From assembly GCA_002314805.1 (NCBI GenBank), contig DCHJ01000112.1, positions 52,703 to 83,604 on the forward strand: 30,902 nt of DNA, read 5' to 3'. Below the pieces are notes generated by a model that did not search any database, was not told the DNA's origin, and worked only from the letters and a program-made list of their open reading frames with translations. This document shows positions 6,281-14,646 of this stretch, piece by piece; position 1 is the stretch's first letter; each line of letters opens with the position of its first letter. Source of the stretch: Lachnospiraceae bacterium UBA1755 (GTDB lineage: Bacteria > Bacillota > Clostridia > Lachnospirales > Lachnospiraceae). Position numbers and translations under genes: made by a program.

Positions 6281-8017
6281 ATGTACTATTCAGACGAAAT
6301 AATTGAAGAAGTCAAAAATGCAAATGACATAGTGGATGTGATCTCCGGCTATGTACAATTAACAAAGAAGGGTGCCAGCTGGTTCGGGCTATGTCCGTTT
6401 CATTCAGAGAAGACACCTTCTTTTTCAGTATCAAGAAGCAAGCAGATTTATTATTGCTTTGGCTGTCACAGCGGCGGCAACGTTATTTCCTTCGTGATGC
6501 AATATGAGAATTATACATTTGATGAGGCCCTGAGGTTCCTTGCTGACAGAGCCGGTATCAGGCTTCCGGAGGTCAGTCTCAGTACGTCAGAAAGAAAGGA
6601 CAAGGATCTTAAGACCAGACTCATGGAGATACACAGGATAGCAGCTAATCATTACTATCACGAGCTTGTGGATCCCCGCAGTCCTGCCGGGCTTGATTAC
6701 TTCCATAAGAGAAAGCTTTCGGATGATACGATCCGCCATTTCGGGCTTGGATATACAGGGATAGGGTCTTCCAAGCTGTATAAACTCCTGAAAGAAAAGG
6801 GCTATGACGACTATACGATAAAGGAATCCGGTCTTGTTACCATAGAAGAAAAGGGAACTCATGATAAATTCTGGAATCGCGTGATGTTCCCGCTCATGGA
6901 TATCAACAACAGAGTTATAGGCTTCGGAGGGCGTGTACTTGGGGACGGTCTGCCCAAGTATATGAACTCTCCGGAGACTAAGATATTTGAGAAGAACCGG
7001 TTCCTTTTCGGACTTAATTATGCACGCAAGACGCGCAGGGATTATTTTTTCCTCTGTGAGGGCAATATGGACGTAATTGCCATGCATCAGGCAGGCTATA
7101 CCAATGCAGTAGCATCTCTCGGTACATCTCTTACGGCCAATCAGCCCAGTCTGATAAAGCGTTATGTGAACAAGGTAATACTGACTTATGATTCGGACGA
7201 TGCAGGGATAGCAGCGGCAATGAGAGCGATCCCAATGCTTAATGATGCGGGGATCAGCGTTAAGATCCTTGACCTCGCTCCATGCAAGGATCCGGATGAA
7301 TTTCTCACAAAAATGGGCGCTGAGGAAATGGACAGACGTATAGCGGATGCCGAGAATTCATTTGTATGGAGTATTGGAATACTGCGGAAGAAGTACGATA
7401 TGCAGGATCCGCAGCAAAAGACCGAATTTGAACATAAGGCTGCAGAGCAGCTCTGCAGCTTCAGTGAGCCACTGGAACGCGACAACTATACCCGTGCAGT
7501 CTGCACAAAGTATATGATCCCATATGAGGAGCTGAAAAGTCTTGTCAACAGCACCGGCAATAAGGGCTATGGGATAAATGCTGCGAATAAGAGTATAGAA
7601 AGACCCAGGCTGCGCAGGGCAGATGACGGTATCATGAAGACACAGTCGTTTCTTATCTCTTCGATCTGTGCAGATAAGTCACTTGTCTCTCAGGTGAAGG
7701 AACTGATCTGCGCAGATGATTTTGACGGTGATCTGTATAAGGAGATAGCCGGTGAGATATTCAGCGGCACATCTGCATCGGAATTGATGGACCGGTATGC
7801 AGGTGACAGGGATATGCTTGACCGTGCAGCGCAGATACTCAATTACAGTGAAGAAGAGAATTCATCGGAATTAAAAGCTGCGGTCGCAGCAGCGATACTG
7901 AGAATAAAGCAGAACTCTCTTGACAGAGACGCAAAGAATGCTGCGGATATCGCAGCCCTGCAAAATGTGATAAAGGAGCAAGCCGCATGGAAGAGCAGAA
8001 AAATCGTCCTGAGATAG
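6281..8017 (+). CDS. dnaG: DNA primase
   Basis: Synthesizes RNA primers for Okazaki fragments at the replication fork; 578 aa, normal for the family. The N-terminal CHC2 zinc ribbon has C38, H41, C59 and C62. The catalytic core carries a TOPRIM fold with the metal-binding glutamate at about E260 (EGNMDVI, where most homologues have EGYMDVI) and YDSDDAG at about 303-308. The C-terminal 150 residues are divergent, as expected of the DnaB-binding domain. MYYSDEIIEEV fits the conserved N-terminus, so the ATG at 6281 is kept. AGGA lies almost directly against it and no normally spaced Shine-Dalgarno is present. The end overlaps rpoD by 31 nt, the usual primase-sigma coupling in Firmicutes. Confidence 0.97.
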   Translation: MYYSDEIIEEVKNANDIVDVISGYVQLTKKGASWFGLCPFHSEKTPSFSVSRSKQIYYCFGCHSGGNVISFVMQYENYTFDEALRFLADRAGIRLPEVSLSTSERKDKDLKTRLMEIHRIAANHYYHELVDPRSPAGLDYFHKRKLSDDTIRHFGLGYTGIGSSKLYKLLKEKGYDDYTIKESGLVTIEEKGTHDKFWNRVMFPLMDINNRVIGFGGRVLGDGLPKYMNSPETKIFEKNRFLFGLNYARKTRRDYFFLCEGNMDVIAMHQAGYTNAVASLGTSLTANQPSLIKRYVNKVILTYDSDDAGIAAAMRAIPMLNDAGISVKILDLAPCKDPDEFLTKMGAEEMDRRIADAENSFVWSIGILRKKYDMQDPQQKTEFEHKAAEQLCSFSEPLERDNYTRAVCTKYMIPYEELKSLVNSTGNKGYGINAANKSIERPRLRRADDGIMKTQSFLISSICADKSLVSQVKELICADDFDGDLYKEIAGEIFSGTSASELMDRYAGDRDMLDRAAQILNYSEEENSSELKAAVAAAILRIKQNSLDRDAKNAADIAALQNVIKEQAAWKSRKIVLR

Positions 8018-8985
8018 TATCAGCAGAGGGCGCAGACGATACCGCTGCTGCTGAGTTTGAAGCAGAAGCTTTGGAACAGGAGCCGGATACAGAAGCAGCG
8101 GAGCCGGAGCTTGAACAGATAGAAATTGCAGAAGAGGATGTCATAGCCGCAGCTGCAGCTGAGCGTCTCTATATGAACGAGATCGGTGTATATCCGCTGC
8201 TTACGGCAGAGGAAGAAACAGAGCTTGGCAGGACGATTTCTACAGGTACCGAGGAGGATAAGGCTGCGGCAAGAAAGAAGCTGACAGAAAGCAATCTGCG
8301 TCTCGTAGTGAGTATTGCCAAGAAATATATCGGCAGAGGACTTCCGCTTATGGATCTGATCCAGGAAGGCAATATCGGACTTATGAAAGCCGTTGATAAA
8401 TACGATTATAATATGGGCAATAAGTTTTCAACCTATGCCACCTGGTGGATAAGACAGTCCATAACAAGAGCGATAGCTGATCAGTCCAGAAATATCAGGA
8501 TCCCTGTACATGTTGTAGAGAGCATCAACCGTGTCAGAAGGATCCAGAAGGAGCTTGCGCAGGAGTTCGGAAGAGAGCCGACTGCTGATGAGCTGAGTTC
8601 AGCAACGGATATCCCGGTAAGCAGGCTTTCAGAGATGCTTTCATCTGCGCAGGATTCTATATCTATGGAATCTGCAGTCGGAGATGATAATACTACACTT
8701 GGTGATTTCATTTCAGACAGCACGGCAGAAGCTGTCGATTCGGGTATTACAAAAGAACTGCTGAGGCAGGAGCTTGAGAAGGCAATGGATGAGCTTGAAG
8801 ACAGAGAGCGGCTGGTGCTTATCAGACGGTATGGTCTTGACGGAGGGAAAACGTATACTCTGGAGGAAATTGGCCGGGATTTCGGGATTACCCGGGAACG
8901 GGTACGCCAGATAGAATCAAGGGCATTAAGAAAGCTTAAAAATCCCGAAAAATCCGGGAGTCTGAAGGAGTTTTTAACCGACTGA
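7987..8985 (+). CDS. rpoD: Primary RNA polymerase sigma factor (sigma-A)
   Basis: Directs RNA polymerase to housekeeping promoters; 332 aa, shorter than B. subtilis SigA (371). Residues 1-55 are an acidic Ala/Glu stretch in place of a recognisable region 1.1. Region 1.2 starts near LYMNEIGVYPLLT. Region 2 includes NLRLVVSIAKKYIGRGLPL and the YATWWIRQSI melting and -10 motif. Region 3.0 has H175 and E178 in HVVESINRV, the residues that contact TG of extended -10 elements in E. coli sigma-70. Region 4 ends in ITRERVRQIESRALRKLK, the -35 helix. The start ATG at 7987 has AAAGGAG 8 nt upstream inside dnaG. The stop overlaps the trmK start (TGATG). Position after dnaG supports the primary sigma role. 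Confidence 0.96.
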   Translation: MEEQKNRPEIVSAEGADDTAAAEFEAEALEQEPDTEAAEPELEQIEIAEEDVIAAAAAERLYMNEIGVYPLLTAEEETELGRTISTGTEEDKAAARKKLTESNLRLVVSIAKKYIGRGLPLMDLIQEGNIGLMKAVDKYDYNMGNKFSTYATWWIRQSITRAIADQSRNIRIPVHVVESINRVRRIQKELAQEFGREPTADELSSATDIPVSRLSEMLSSAQDSISMESAVGDDNTTLGDFISDSTAEAVDSGITKELLRQELEKAMDELEDRERLVLIRRYGLDGGKTYTLEEIGRDFGITRERVRQIESRALRKLKNPEKSGSLKEFLTD

Positions 8986-9767
8986 TGAAGGAAAGACTGC
9001 AGATTTTAGCTGATATGGTGTCAGAAGTCAGATGTATTGCTGATATCGGTACAGACCACGGATTCCTGCCGATAGAGCTTGTACGTACAGGAAAAGCTCA
9101 TTTTGCGATTGCAATGGATATCGCGTCCGGTCCGCTGGAAAGAGCCAAAGCACATATATGTGATGCCGGGCTTTCCGACAGGATAGAGTGCCGTCTGTCA
9201 GATGGTTTTGATAAGCTTGATCCGCAGGAGGCGGATACTGCAGTGATCGCAGGAATGGGCGGGGATCTGATGGCAGATATTATATCGCGCAAGCCGGATG
9301 TCGTCAGAGAACTGATACTGTCTCCGCATTCTCATCCCGAGAAGGTCAGAGCAGTGCTGCGCACCTGCGGCTATTTGATCCGGGAAGAACGTATGATCGC
9401 AGATGACAATAAATATTATGTATTCATCAAAGCTGTCAGGTCATCAGACAGGTCATGTGACAGGGTAACAGACGGGTCAGATGAAAGGGCAGGTGGCAGG
9501 TCTGATGACGGTACAACGGATATTGCAGAAGTGGACCATTCAACAGGACATGACCGGCAACTCAGGCATGCGCATAGCAGTACAGAGGAAGTATTAGCTG
9601 ATGAAGCCGTGCAGATAATTGAGGATCATTTCGGTCCGCAGCTGATCAAAAACAAGGACAGGATACTGCAGCAGTATCTTTTAAAGGAAATAGAGAAGTT
9701 TCATGGTATAGAACAGAAAAAGGAATACCTTAGTATTGTTGAGATGGCGCTGACTGCCATGAGGTGA
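8985..9767 (+). CDS. trmK: tRNA (adenine22-N1)-methyltransferase TrmK with an insertion
   Basis: SAM-dependent enzyme that makes m1A22 in tRNA (YqfN/COG2384 family); 260 aa, longer than usual. The Rossmann domain shows the SAM-binding IADIGTDHGFLPIEL, an acidic AMDIASGPLERA strand end, AGMGG and SPHSHPEKVR. The C-terminal part (about 203-260, DHFGPQLIKNKDRILQQYLLKE) is the helical tail. Between them, residues about 152-202 form a hydrophilic Ser/Asp/Arg/His-rich stretch with quasi-repeated DNA (ACAGGTCA-like units at 9438-9500), not expected in this family. The start overlaps the rpoD stop by one base, and the next gene begins 3 nt after the stop, so translation is coupled. trmK next to rpoD is a conserved Firmicutes neighbourhood. 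Confidence 0.9.
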   Translation: MKERLQILADMVSEVRCIADIGTDHGFLPIELVRTGKAHFAIAMDIASGPLERAKAHICDAGLSDRIECRLSDGFDKLDPQEADTAVIAGMGGDLMADIISRKPDVVRELILSPHSHPEKVRAVLRTCGYLIREERMIADDNKYYVFIKAVRSSDRSCDRVTDGSDERAGGRSDDGTTDIAEVDHSTGHDRQLRHAHSSTEEVLADEAVQIIEDHFGPQLIKNKDRILQQYLLKEIEKFHGIEQKKEYLSIVEMALTAMR

Positions 9768-9770
9768 CTG

Positions 9771-11423
9771 ATGATCAAGGTTAAAATCAACGGTAATGAA
9801 TATGAATACAAATATGGCACCTCATTTTCAGATATAATCAGTGATGTCTACGGGGATGATGCGTGGAAGGTACTTCTGGTAAGCTGTGACGGGACAGTAT
9901 ACGAGCTTCACAAGATCCTGAAAAGAGACTGTACTATTGATCCGATAACTGCAGCCTGCGAATCAGGTCATTATACGTATGAGAGGAGTGCTCTTTTCAT
10001 ACTGCTCAAGGCAATTCATGACTGTTATCCTCATCTTGATATGGATACTGTCATTGTGGAATTTTCTATAGCTAACGGTCTTTATATCCGGGTGGGTGAT
10101 TCTCCGGCAGAACAAGGGTTTATCAGCAGGGTCAGGGAAAGAATGCACGAGATAGCAGAATCCGGTATTCCGATCGTCAAAAAGAATGTATCTACAGAGA
10201 CTGCCATTGAGACTTTTGACATGCTCGAGATGCGGGATAAGGTCAAGCTTTTCAGATATCGCAGGTCATCAAGGGCAAATCTGTACTACATCGACAGTTT
10301 TACCGATTATTTCTACGGCTACATGGTACAGAACACAGGATATATCAGATATTTTGATCTGATCCCTTATGAGGGCGGCATGGTGCTGCTGATCCCTACA
10401 GTCAACAGCCCGTATGAGATCGAGGCTTTTGAACCCAATATCAGGCTTTTCAGACAGCTTCGGGATCATGAGGACTATATGAATTCTGTCGGAGTATCCA
10501 ATGTTGCCGATATAAATACGTGCATTTCATCCGGAAAGATCACAAATGTAGTACTGACACAGGAAGCCTCAATGGAGAAACGTATCGGTGATATTGCCCA
10601 GACAGTGCTGAGTGATCCGCGTAAAAAGATAATCCTTATTGCCGGTCCCTCAAGCAGCGGCAAGACTACCTTTTCCCACAGGCTGTCGATTCAGCTGGAA
10701 TCTCTCGGCGTTATCACACATCCGATAGCTTCTGATAATTATTATGTAAACCGTGATGCTACTCCTGTTGACAAGGATGGCAATCCTGATTTTGAATGTC
10801 TTGAAGCAATGGACATAGCTCAGTTCAGTTTTGATATGCTTGCTCTGCTGGAGGGCAAAGCTGTCGAAATACCCAGCTACAATTTCAAGCTTGGCAGACG
10901 TGAATACAACGGTGATATGCTTAAGCTGTCAGAAAAAGACATTCTGGTGATCGAGGGTATTCACTGTCTTGATGATGCCATGGTCGGTGCGCTTCCGAAG
11001 GAGAATGTATATAAGATATTCATCGGACCGCTTTCGCAGCTTAATCTTGATGATCATAACCTGTTTGATCCCAACGACGGCAGGCTGCTGAGGAGAATAA
11101 TCCGTGACAATCGTACCAGGGGAGTCTCTGCAGCGCAATCAATAGCAATGTGGCCGTCTGTAAGAAGAGGAGAAGAGCTGTATATCTATCCTTTCAGAAA
11201 GAATGCGGATGTAATATTCAATTCTTCGCTCGTATACGAGACCTGCGTGATCAAACCGTATGCAGAGGCATTGCTTTTTGCTATAAGGAAGGAGCATCCA
11301 TCCTATGTCGAAGCCAACAGACTGCTGAAGATACTCGATTATTTTCTTACGATACCCGCAGACTCTGTCCCCAAGAACTCATTGCTAAGAGAGTTCATTG
11401 GTGGTAATATCTTTAACGTTTAG
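9771..11423 (+). CDS. Nucleoside (uridine-type) kinase with N-terminal TGS and ThrRS-like domains
   Basis: A 550-residue fusion. The N-terminus (about 1-60) resembles a TGS/ubiquitin-like fold. Residues about 65-240 resemble the second additional (editing-like) domain of ThrRS/AlaRS, but the HxxxH position reads SALFILLKAIH and has lost its first histidine, so hydrolysis is not expected. The C-terminal half is a phosphoribulokinase/uridine kinase P-loop domain with Walker A GPSSSGKTT (about 291-299), SDNYYVNRD after it, and VIEGIHCLDD as the Walker B-like strand. This architecture is known in Firmicutes and Thermotoga proteins annotated as nucleoside or uridine kinase. The true substrate is not proven. 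The start ATG at 9771 follows GAGGTG, which overlaps the trmK stop; the 3-nt gap indicates the same operon. Confidence 0.85.
   Translation: MIKVKINGNEYEYKYGTSFSDIISDVYGDDAWKVLLVSCDGTVYELHKILKRDCTIDPITAACESGHYTYERSALFILLKAIHDCYPHLDMDTVIVEFSIANGLYIRVGDSPAEQGFISRVRERMHEIAESGIPIVKKNVSTETAIETFDMLEMRDKVKLFRYRRSSRANLYYIDSFTDYFYGYMVQNTGYIRYFDLIPYEGGMVLLIPTVNSPYEIEAFEPNIRLFRQLRDHEDYMNSVGVSNVADINTCISSGKITNVVLTQEASMEKRIGDIAQTVLSDPRKKIILIAGPSSSGKTTFSHRLSIQLESLGVITHPIASDNYYVNRDATPVDKDGNPDFECLEAMDIAQFSFDMLALLEGKAVEIPSYNFKLGRREYNGDMLKLSEKDILVIEGIHCLDDAMVGALPKENVYKIFIGPLSQLNLDDHNLFDPNDGRLLRRIIRDNRTRGVSAAQSIAMWPSVRRGEELYIYPFRKNADVIFNSSLVYETCVIKPYAEALLFAIRKEHPSYVEANRLLKILDYFLTIPADSVPKNSLLREFIGGNIFNV
11382..11410 (+). 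promoter_or_regulatory. Promoter of rnpB inside the kinase gene
   Basis: TTGCTA (11382-11387), 17-bp spacer, TAATAT (11405-11410) preceded by TGG, an extended -10. The start is expected near 11417, about 9 nt before the predicted 5' end of RNase P RNA. Confidence 0.7.
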
Positions 11424-11425
11424 AA

Positions 11426-11774
11426 AATCAGCTGAGCCGGACAGACGGTCGCGTCTCCTTTGCCGAAAGGCTCCAGACGAGGAAAGTCCGGGCTTCACAG
11501 AGCAGGATGCCTGATAACGTCAGGTCGGGGTGACCCGCAGGATAGTGCAACAGAAATATACCGCCGAAAGGTAAGGGTGAAATGGCAGTGTAAGAGACTA
11601 CCGCATTTGTGGTAACATGAATGGCTCTGTAAACCCCATCCGAAGCAAGACCGCATAGTGTTACGGGCTGCTCGCCTATACACGGGTAGGTCGCTTGAGC
11701 TCACCGGTGACGGTGAGCCTAGATAGATGACCGTCTGATACATAACCCGGCTTACAGTCCGACTCAGCTTGATT
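11426..11774 (+). ncRNA. rnpB: RNase P RNA, bacterial class A
   Basis: Catalytic RNA that trims tRNA 5' leaders. The ends pair as helix P1: AATCAGCTGAG (11426-11436) with CTCAGCT-T-GATT (11763-11774, one bulged T). The universally conserved core is present: GAGGAAAGTCC at 11479-11489 (P4 5' side), ACAGAAATATACCGCC at 11550-11565 and ACCCGGCTTACAG at 11745-11757 (P4 3' side). The intermediate layout, including the GGTAAGGGTGAAATGG region, fits the ancestral class A rather than the Bacillus class B form. The length of about 349 nt is normal. No terminator follows; galE begins 14 nt later, so the 3' end must come from processing of a longer transcript. Confidence 0.96.
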
Positions 11775-11788
11775 ATACAGGAGGTACT

Positions 11789-12811
11789 ATGTCTATTTTG
11801 GTGACCGGAGGCGCCGGATATATCGGCAGCCATACCTGCGTACAGCTTTTAAATGCAGGCTATGATGTAATTGTAGTAGATAATCTGATCAATTCCTGTG
11901 AGGAGAGTCTTACCCGGGTGAAGGAACTGACAGGTAAAGACCTGAAGTTTTATATGACATCGCTTCTGGACAGCAGAAACATTGAAGCCATCTTTGCTAA
12001 TGAAAGCATCGATGCAGTCATTCATTTTGCGGGTCTGAAGGCCGTGGGAGAATCAGTATACCAGCCTCTTGAGTATTATCACAACAATATCACCGGAACC
12101 TTAGTGCTTCTTGATGCCATGAGAAAGAGCAGCTGCAGGAATATCGTGTTCTCATCCAGTGCAACGGTCTATGGCGAGCCTGAGTTTGTACCTATCACCG
12201 AGAAATGTCCCCTCAAGCCGCCAACTAATCCATACGGACGCACAAAGGCAATGCTCGAACAGATACTGACTGATCTCCATACATCTGATCCCGCCTGGAA
12301 TATAATGCTTCTGCGGTATTTTAATCCGATCGGCGCACATGAATCAGGCAGGATAGGAGAGGATCCCAGGGGTATTCCCAATAATCTGCTGCCATATATC
12401 ACCCAGGTTGCAGTAGGCAGACTGATAAGCCTCGGAGTATTCGGCAATGACTATGATACGCCTGACGGGACATGCATAAGAGATTACATCCATGTGGTGG
12501 ATCTTGCCAACGGCCATCTCAAGGCACTTGACAGGATGATGACGGACAGTCCCGCTGTGAGGGTCTACAATCTCGGGACAGGAACAGGATATTCTGTGCT
12601 TGATGTCATCAGCGCATTTGAAAAAGCAAACGGTCTGAAGATCAACTATGTGATAAAGGACAGGCGTCCCGGCGACATCCCTGTATGCTATGCAGATCCT
12701 TCCAAGGCAAGAGATGAGCTTGGCTGGACCGCAGAAAGGAATATCGAGGATATGTGCAGGGATGCATGGAACTGGCAGAAAAACAATCCGGAAGGATATG
12801 GAGACCGATAA
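11789..12811 (+). CDS. galE: UDP-glucose 4-epimerase
   Basis: Interconverts UDP-glucose and UDP-galactose using bound NAD+, in galactose metabolism and supply of envelope sugars. The product is 340 aa, the family norm. The N-terminal Rossmann motif is GGAGYIGS, the SSSATVYG strand supplies the catalytic serine, and the YxxxK pair falls at Y149 and K153, the same numbers as in E. coli GalE. The C-terminal substrate domain contains YFNPIGAHESG. AGGAGG lies 5 nt before the ATG and directly after the 3' end of rnpB. No promoter fits between rnpB and galE, so galE is probably translated from rnpB read-through transcripts. Confidence 0.96.
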   Translation: MSILVTGGAGYIGSHTCVQLLNAGYDVIVVDNLINSCEESLTRVKELTGKDLKFYMTSLLDSRNIEAIFANESIDAVIHFAGLKAVGESVYQPLEYYHNNITGTLVLLDAMRKSSCRNIVFSSSATVYGEPEFVPITEKCPLKPPTNPYGRTKAMLEQILTDLHTSDPAWNIMLLRYFNPIGAHESGRIGEDPRGIPNNLLPYITQVAVGRLISLGVFGNDYDTPDGTCIRDYIHVVDLANGHLKALDRMMTDSPAVRVYNLGTGTGYSVLDVISAFEKANGLKINYVIKDRRPGDIPVCYADPSKARDELGWTAERNIEDMCRDAWNWQKNNPEGYGDR

Positions 12812-12931
12812 GAAATGTATTCCTGCAAGCCGGATCTTCTGATGAAGACCCGATGCTTCTGAATCTGACAGGATATCGTAACGTAACGGTATCGTAAACA
12901 GCATTATATTTTATGTTAATAACGTTTTTTG

Positions 12932-12971
12932 GCAAAGAACGGCAGGCACGGTTGTGCTTGCCATTCTTTGC
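12932..12971 (+). other. Long hairpin between galE and yifB
   Basis: GCAAAGAA-c-GGCA-g-GCAC (12932-12949), loop GGTT, then GTGC-t-TGCC-a-TTCTTTGC (12954-12971): 16 Watson-Crick pairs, one G-T pair and one mismatch. Six T precede rather than follow it (12925-12930), so it is not a standard intrinsic terminator in either direction. The 3' arm contains a -35 hexamer. Confidence 0.7.
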
Positions 12972-12986
12972 GTTAAGGACTATACT
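12958..12986 (+). promoter_or_regulatory. Promoter of yifB-dprA-topA
   Basis: TTGCCA (12958-12963), 17-bp spacer, TATACT (12981-12986), without TG before the -10. The start is expected near 12993, leaving a leader of about 70 nt. The -35 lies in the 3' arm of the 12932-12971 hairpin. Confidence 0.65.
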
Positions 12987-13062
12987 CAAATCACACTTCG
13001 GGTAATCATTGCACATCCGTGCAGCTTTCCACACCGTTTTCGTATGCAGAAAGAGGTCTATT

Positions 13063-14646
13063 TTGCTTACAAAAATTTATACGTCCGGGCTCAATGGTAC
13101 AGACGGTTATATTGTGCTGTGCGAAACGGATGTAAGCAGCGGTCTGCCCTGCATGAATATTATCGGACAGCTGTCACCCGAGGTTCGCGAGGCGCATGAC
13201 AGGGTACGGACAGCCATAAGGAATCAGGGTATTGCACTCGATCCGGCAAAGATAACTATCAACCTCTCACCAGCGGATATCAAAAAATCAGGATGCGGCT
13301 ACGATCTGCCGATAGCAGTTTCAGTGCTTGCATCATACGGGCATATCAAGGGAGAGTTATTCAGCCGATTCCTTGAGGATTCTGTTTTTGTCGGAGAACT
13401 GTCGCTGAGCGGAGAACTGCTTGCAATAAAGGGAGTACTGCCTCTGGCACTTGCGGCCAGGGAAAGAGGCTTCAGAAAGATCTTTGTACCAAGGGATAAC
13501 GAACTTGAAGGCGCTGCAATTGAAGGGATATGCTGCTACGGAATCGAAAGCCTGCGTCAGATGACGGACATCCTTAATGGCGATTTGATGCTGCCGGAGC
13601 CTGCCAGGTATGACATTTATGATTATGATTATCCGGATGAAAAGGATTTCTCTGATGTATGCGGTCAGGAATTTACCAAAAGAGCTACTGCAATAGCCGC
13701 GGCCGGAAGACATAATATACTTTATATCGGGCCTGCAGGCACCGGTAAATCCATGATCGCTTCACGTATTCCGACTATTATGCCGCGCATGACCCGTGAG
13801 GAACAGCTGGAAATATCCAAAGTGTACAGCATATCGGGTCTGTTGAGCCGGGAAGAGCCGCTGCTTATGTCGCGGCCGTTCAGAAGCCCTCATCATACTA
13901 TATCGGCAACTGCACTTGCAGGTGGAGGCCTAGTGCCCAAGCCCGGAGAGATAAGCCTTGCTTCGGGAGGCGTATTGTTTCTTGATGAGCTTGCAGAGTT
14001 TAAAAGCGCGACACTGGAGGTACTGCGTCAGCCGATGGAAGATAAGAAGGTGGTGGTTTCCAGGATACACAGTTCTATAGAGTTTCCTGCTGATTTTGTA
14101 CTGGTAGGAGCCACCAATCCCTGCAAGTGCGGATACTATCCTGACCGTGAACGATGCAGCTGCAATGAGCTTCAGGTTGCGGCATATCTGTCAAAGATCA
14201 GTAAGCCGATACTTGACCGTATAGATATGTGTGTAGAGATGAACAGTCCGAAATATGATGAACTCAAGTCATCGGGCTCCGGACTTAAAAGCTGTGATAT
14301 ACGTGAAGAGGTAGAACGGGTGAGAGAGATACAGCTTAAGAGGCTAAAACCATACGGATGCCTGTTCAACTCTGAAATGGACGTCAATCTTGTGAAGGAG
14401 TTCTGCTGCCTGGGTAAGGATGAAGACAGCTTTCTTAAGCAAATATATGCGGGCAGGGGGATGAGTGCACGGGGGCTCCATAAGATACTGAAGGTAGCGA
14501 GAACGATAGCAGATTATGAGAACAGCAGGGATATTCAGAAGGCTCATCTCATTGAAGCCATAGGCTACAGGAGTCTTGAGGACAAATACTGGAAAGGAGG
14601 GCAGTCAAGGATTGAATACAAATACAGCAGCGATCACACAGGATGA
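13063..14646 (+). CDS. comM: YifB/ComM family Mg-chelatase-like AAA+ ATPase
   Basis: AAA+ ATPase of the ComM/YifB family. In Gram-negatives ComM is a branch-migration helicase for integrating transformed DNA; the Firmicutes role is less studied. The product is 527 aa from TTG 13063, the start that matches the family N-terminus (KIYTSGLNGTDGYIV) and has AAGAGG 6 nt upstream; a longer frame from 13009 adds 18 unrelated residues. A ribosomal S5-like domain occupies about 1-165. Walker A GPAGTGKS is at about 223-230, Walker B VLFLDEL at about 304-310. An ATNPCKCGYYPD...CSC cysteine cluster near 350 and the C-terminal Mg-chelatase domain (GRGMSARGLHKILKVART) follow. It overlaps dprA by 35 nt, the usual DNA-uptake pairing. 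Confidence 0.93.
   Translation: MLTKIYTSGLNGTDGYIVLCETDVSSGLPCMNIIGQLSPEVREAHDRVRTAIRNQGIALDPAKITINLSPADIKKSGCGYDLPIAVSVLASYGHIKGELFSRFLEDSVFVGELSLSGELLAIKGVLPLALAARERGFRKIFVPRDNELEGAAIEGICCYGIESLRQMTDILNGDLMLPEPARYDIYDYDYPDEKDFSDVCGQEFTKRATAIAAAGRHNILYIGPAGTGKSMIASRIPTIMPRMTREEQLEISKVYSISGLLSREEPLLMSRPFRSPHHTISATALAGGGLVPKPGEISLASGGVLFLDELAEFKSATLEVLRQPMEDKKVVVSRIHSSIEFPADFVLVGATNPCKCGYYPDRERCSCNELQVAAYLSKISKPILDRIDMCVEMNSPKYDELKSSGSGLKSCDIREEVERVREIQLKRLKPYGCLFNSEMDVNLVKEFCCLGKDEDSFLKQIYAGRGMSARGLHKILKVARTIADYENSRDIQKAHLIEAIGYRSLEDKYWKGGQSRIEYKYSSDHTG

Noticed and set aside
9438..9500. CRISPR-like array in trmK
   Set aside because: The repeat units are short, irregular and inside an intact reading frame; no spacers of constant length and no cas genes.
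11495..11833. Minus-strand open frame across the RNase P RNA
   Set aside because: It is antisense to conserved rnpB core elements and has no recognisable protein features.
12954..13199. Open frame upstream of and overlapping yifB in another frame
   Set aside because: It overlaps the yifB promoter and start, with no homology or ribosome site.
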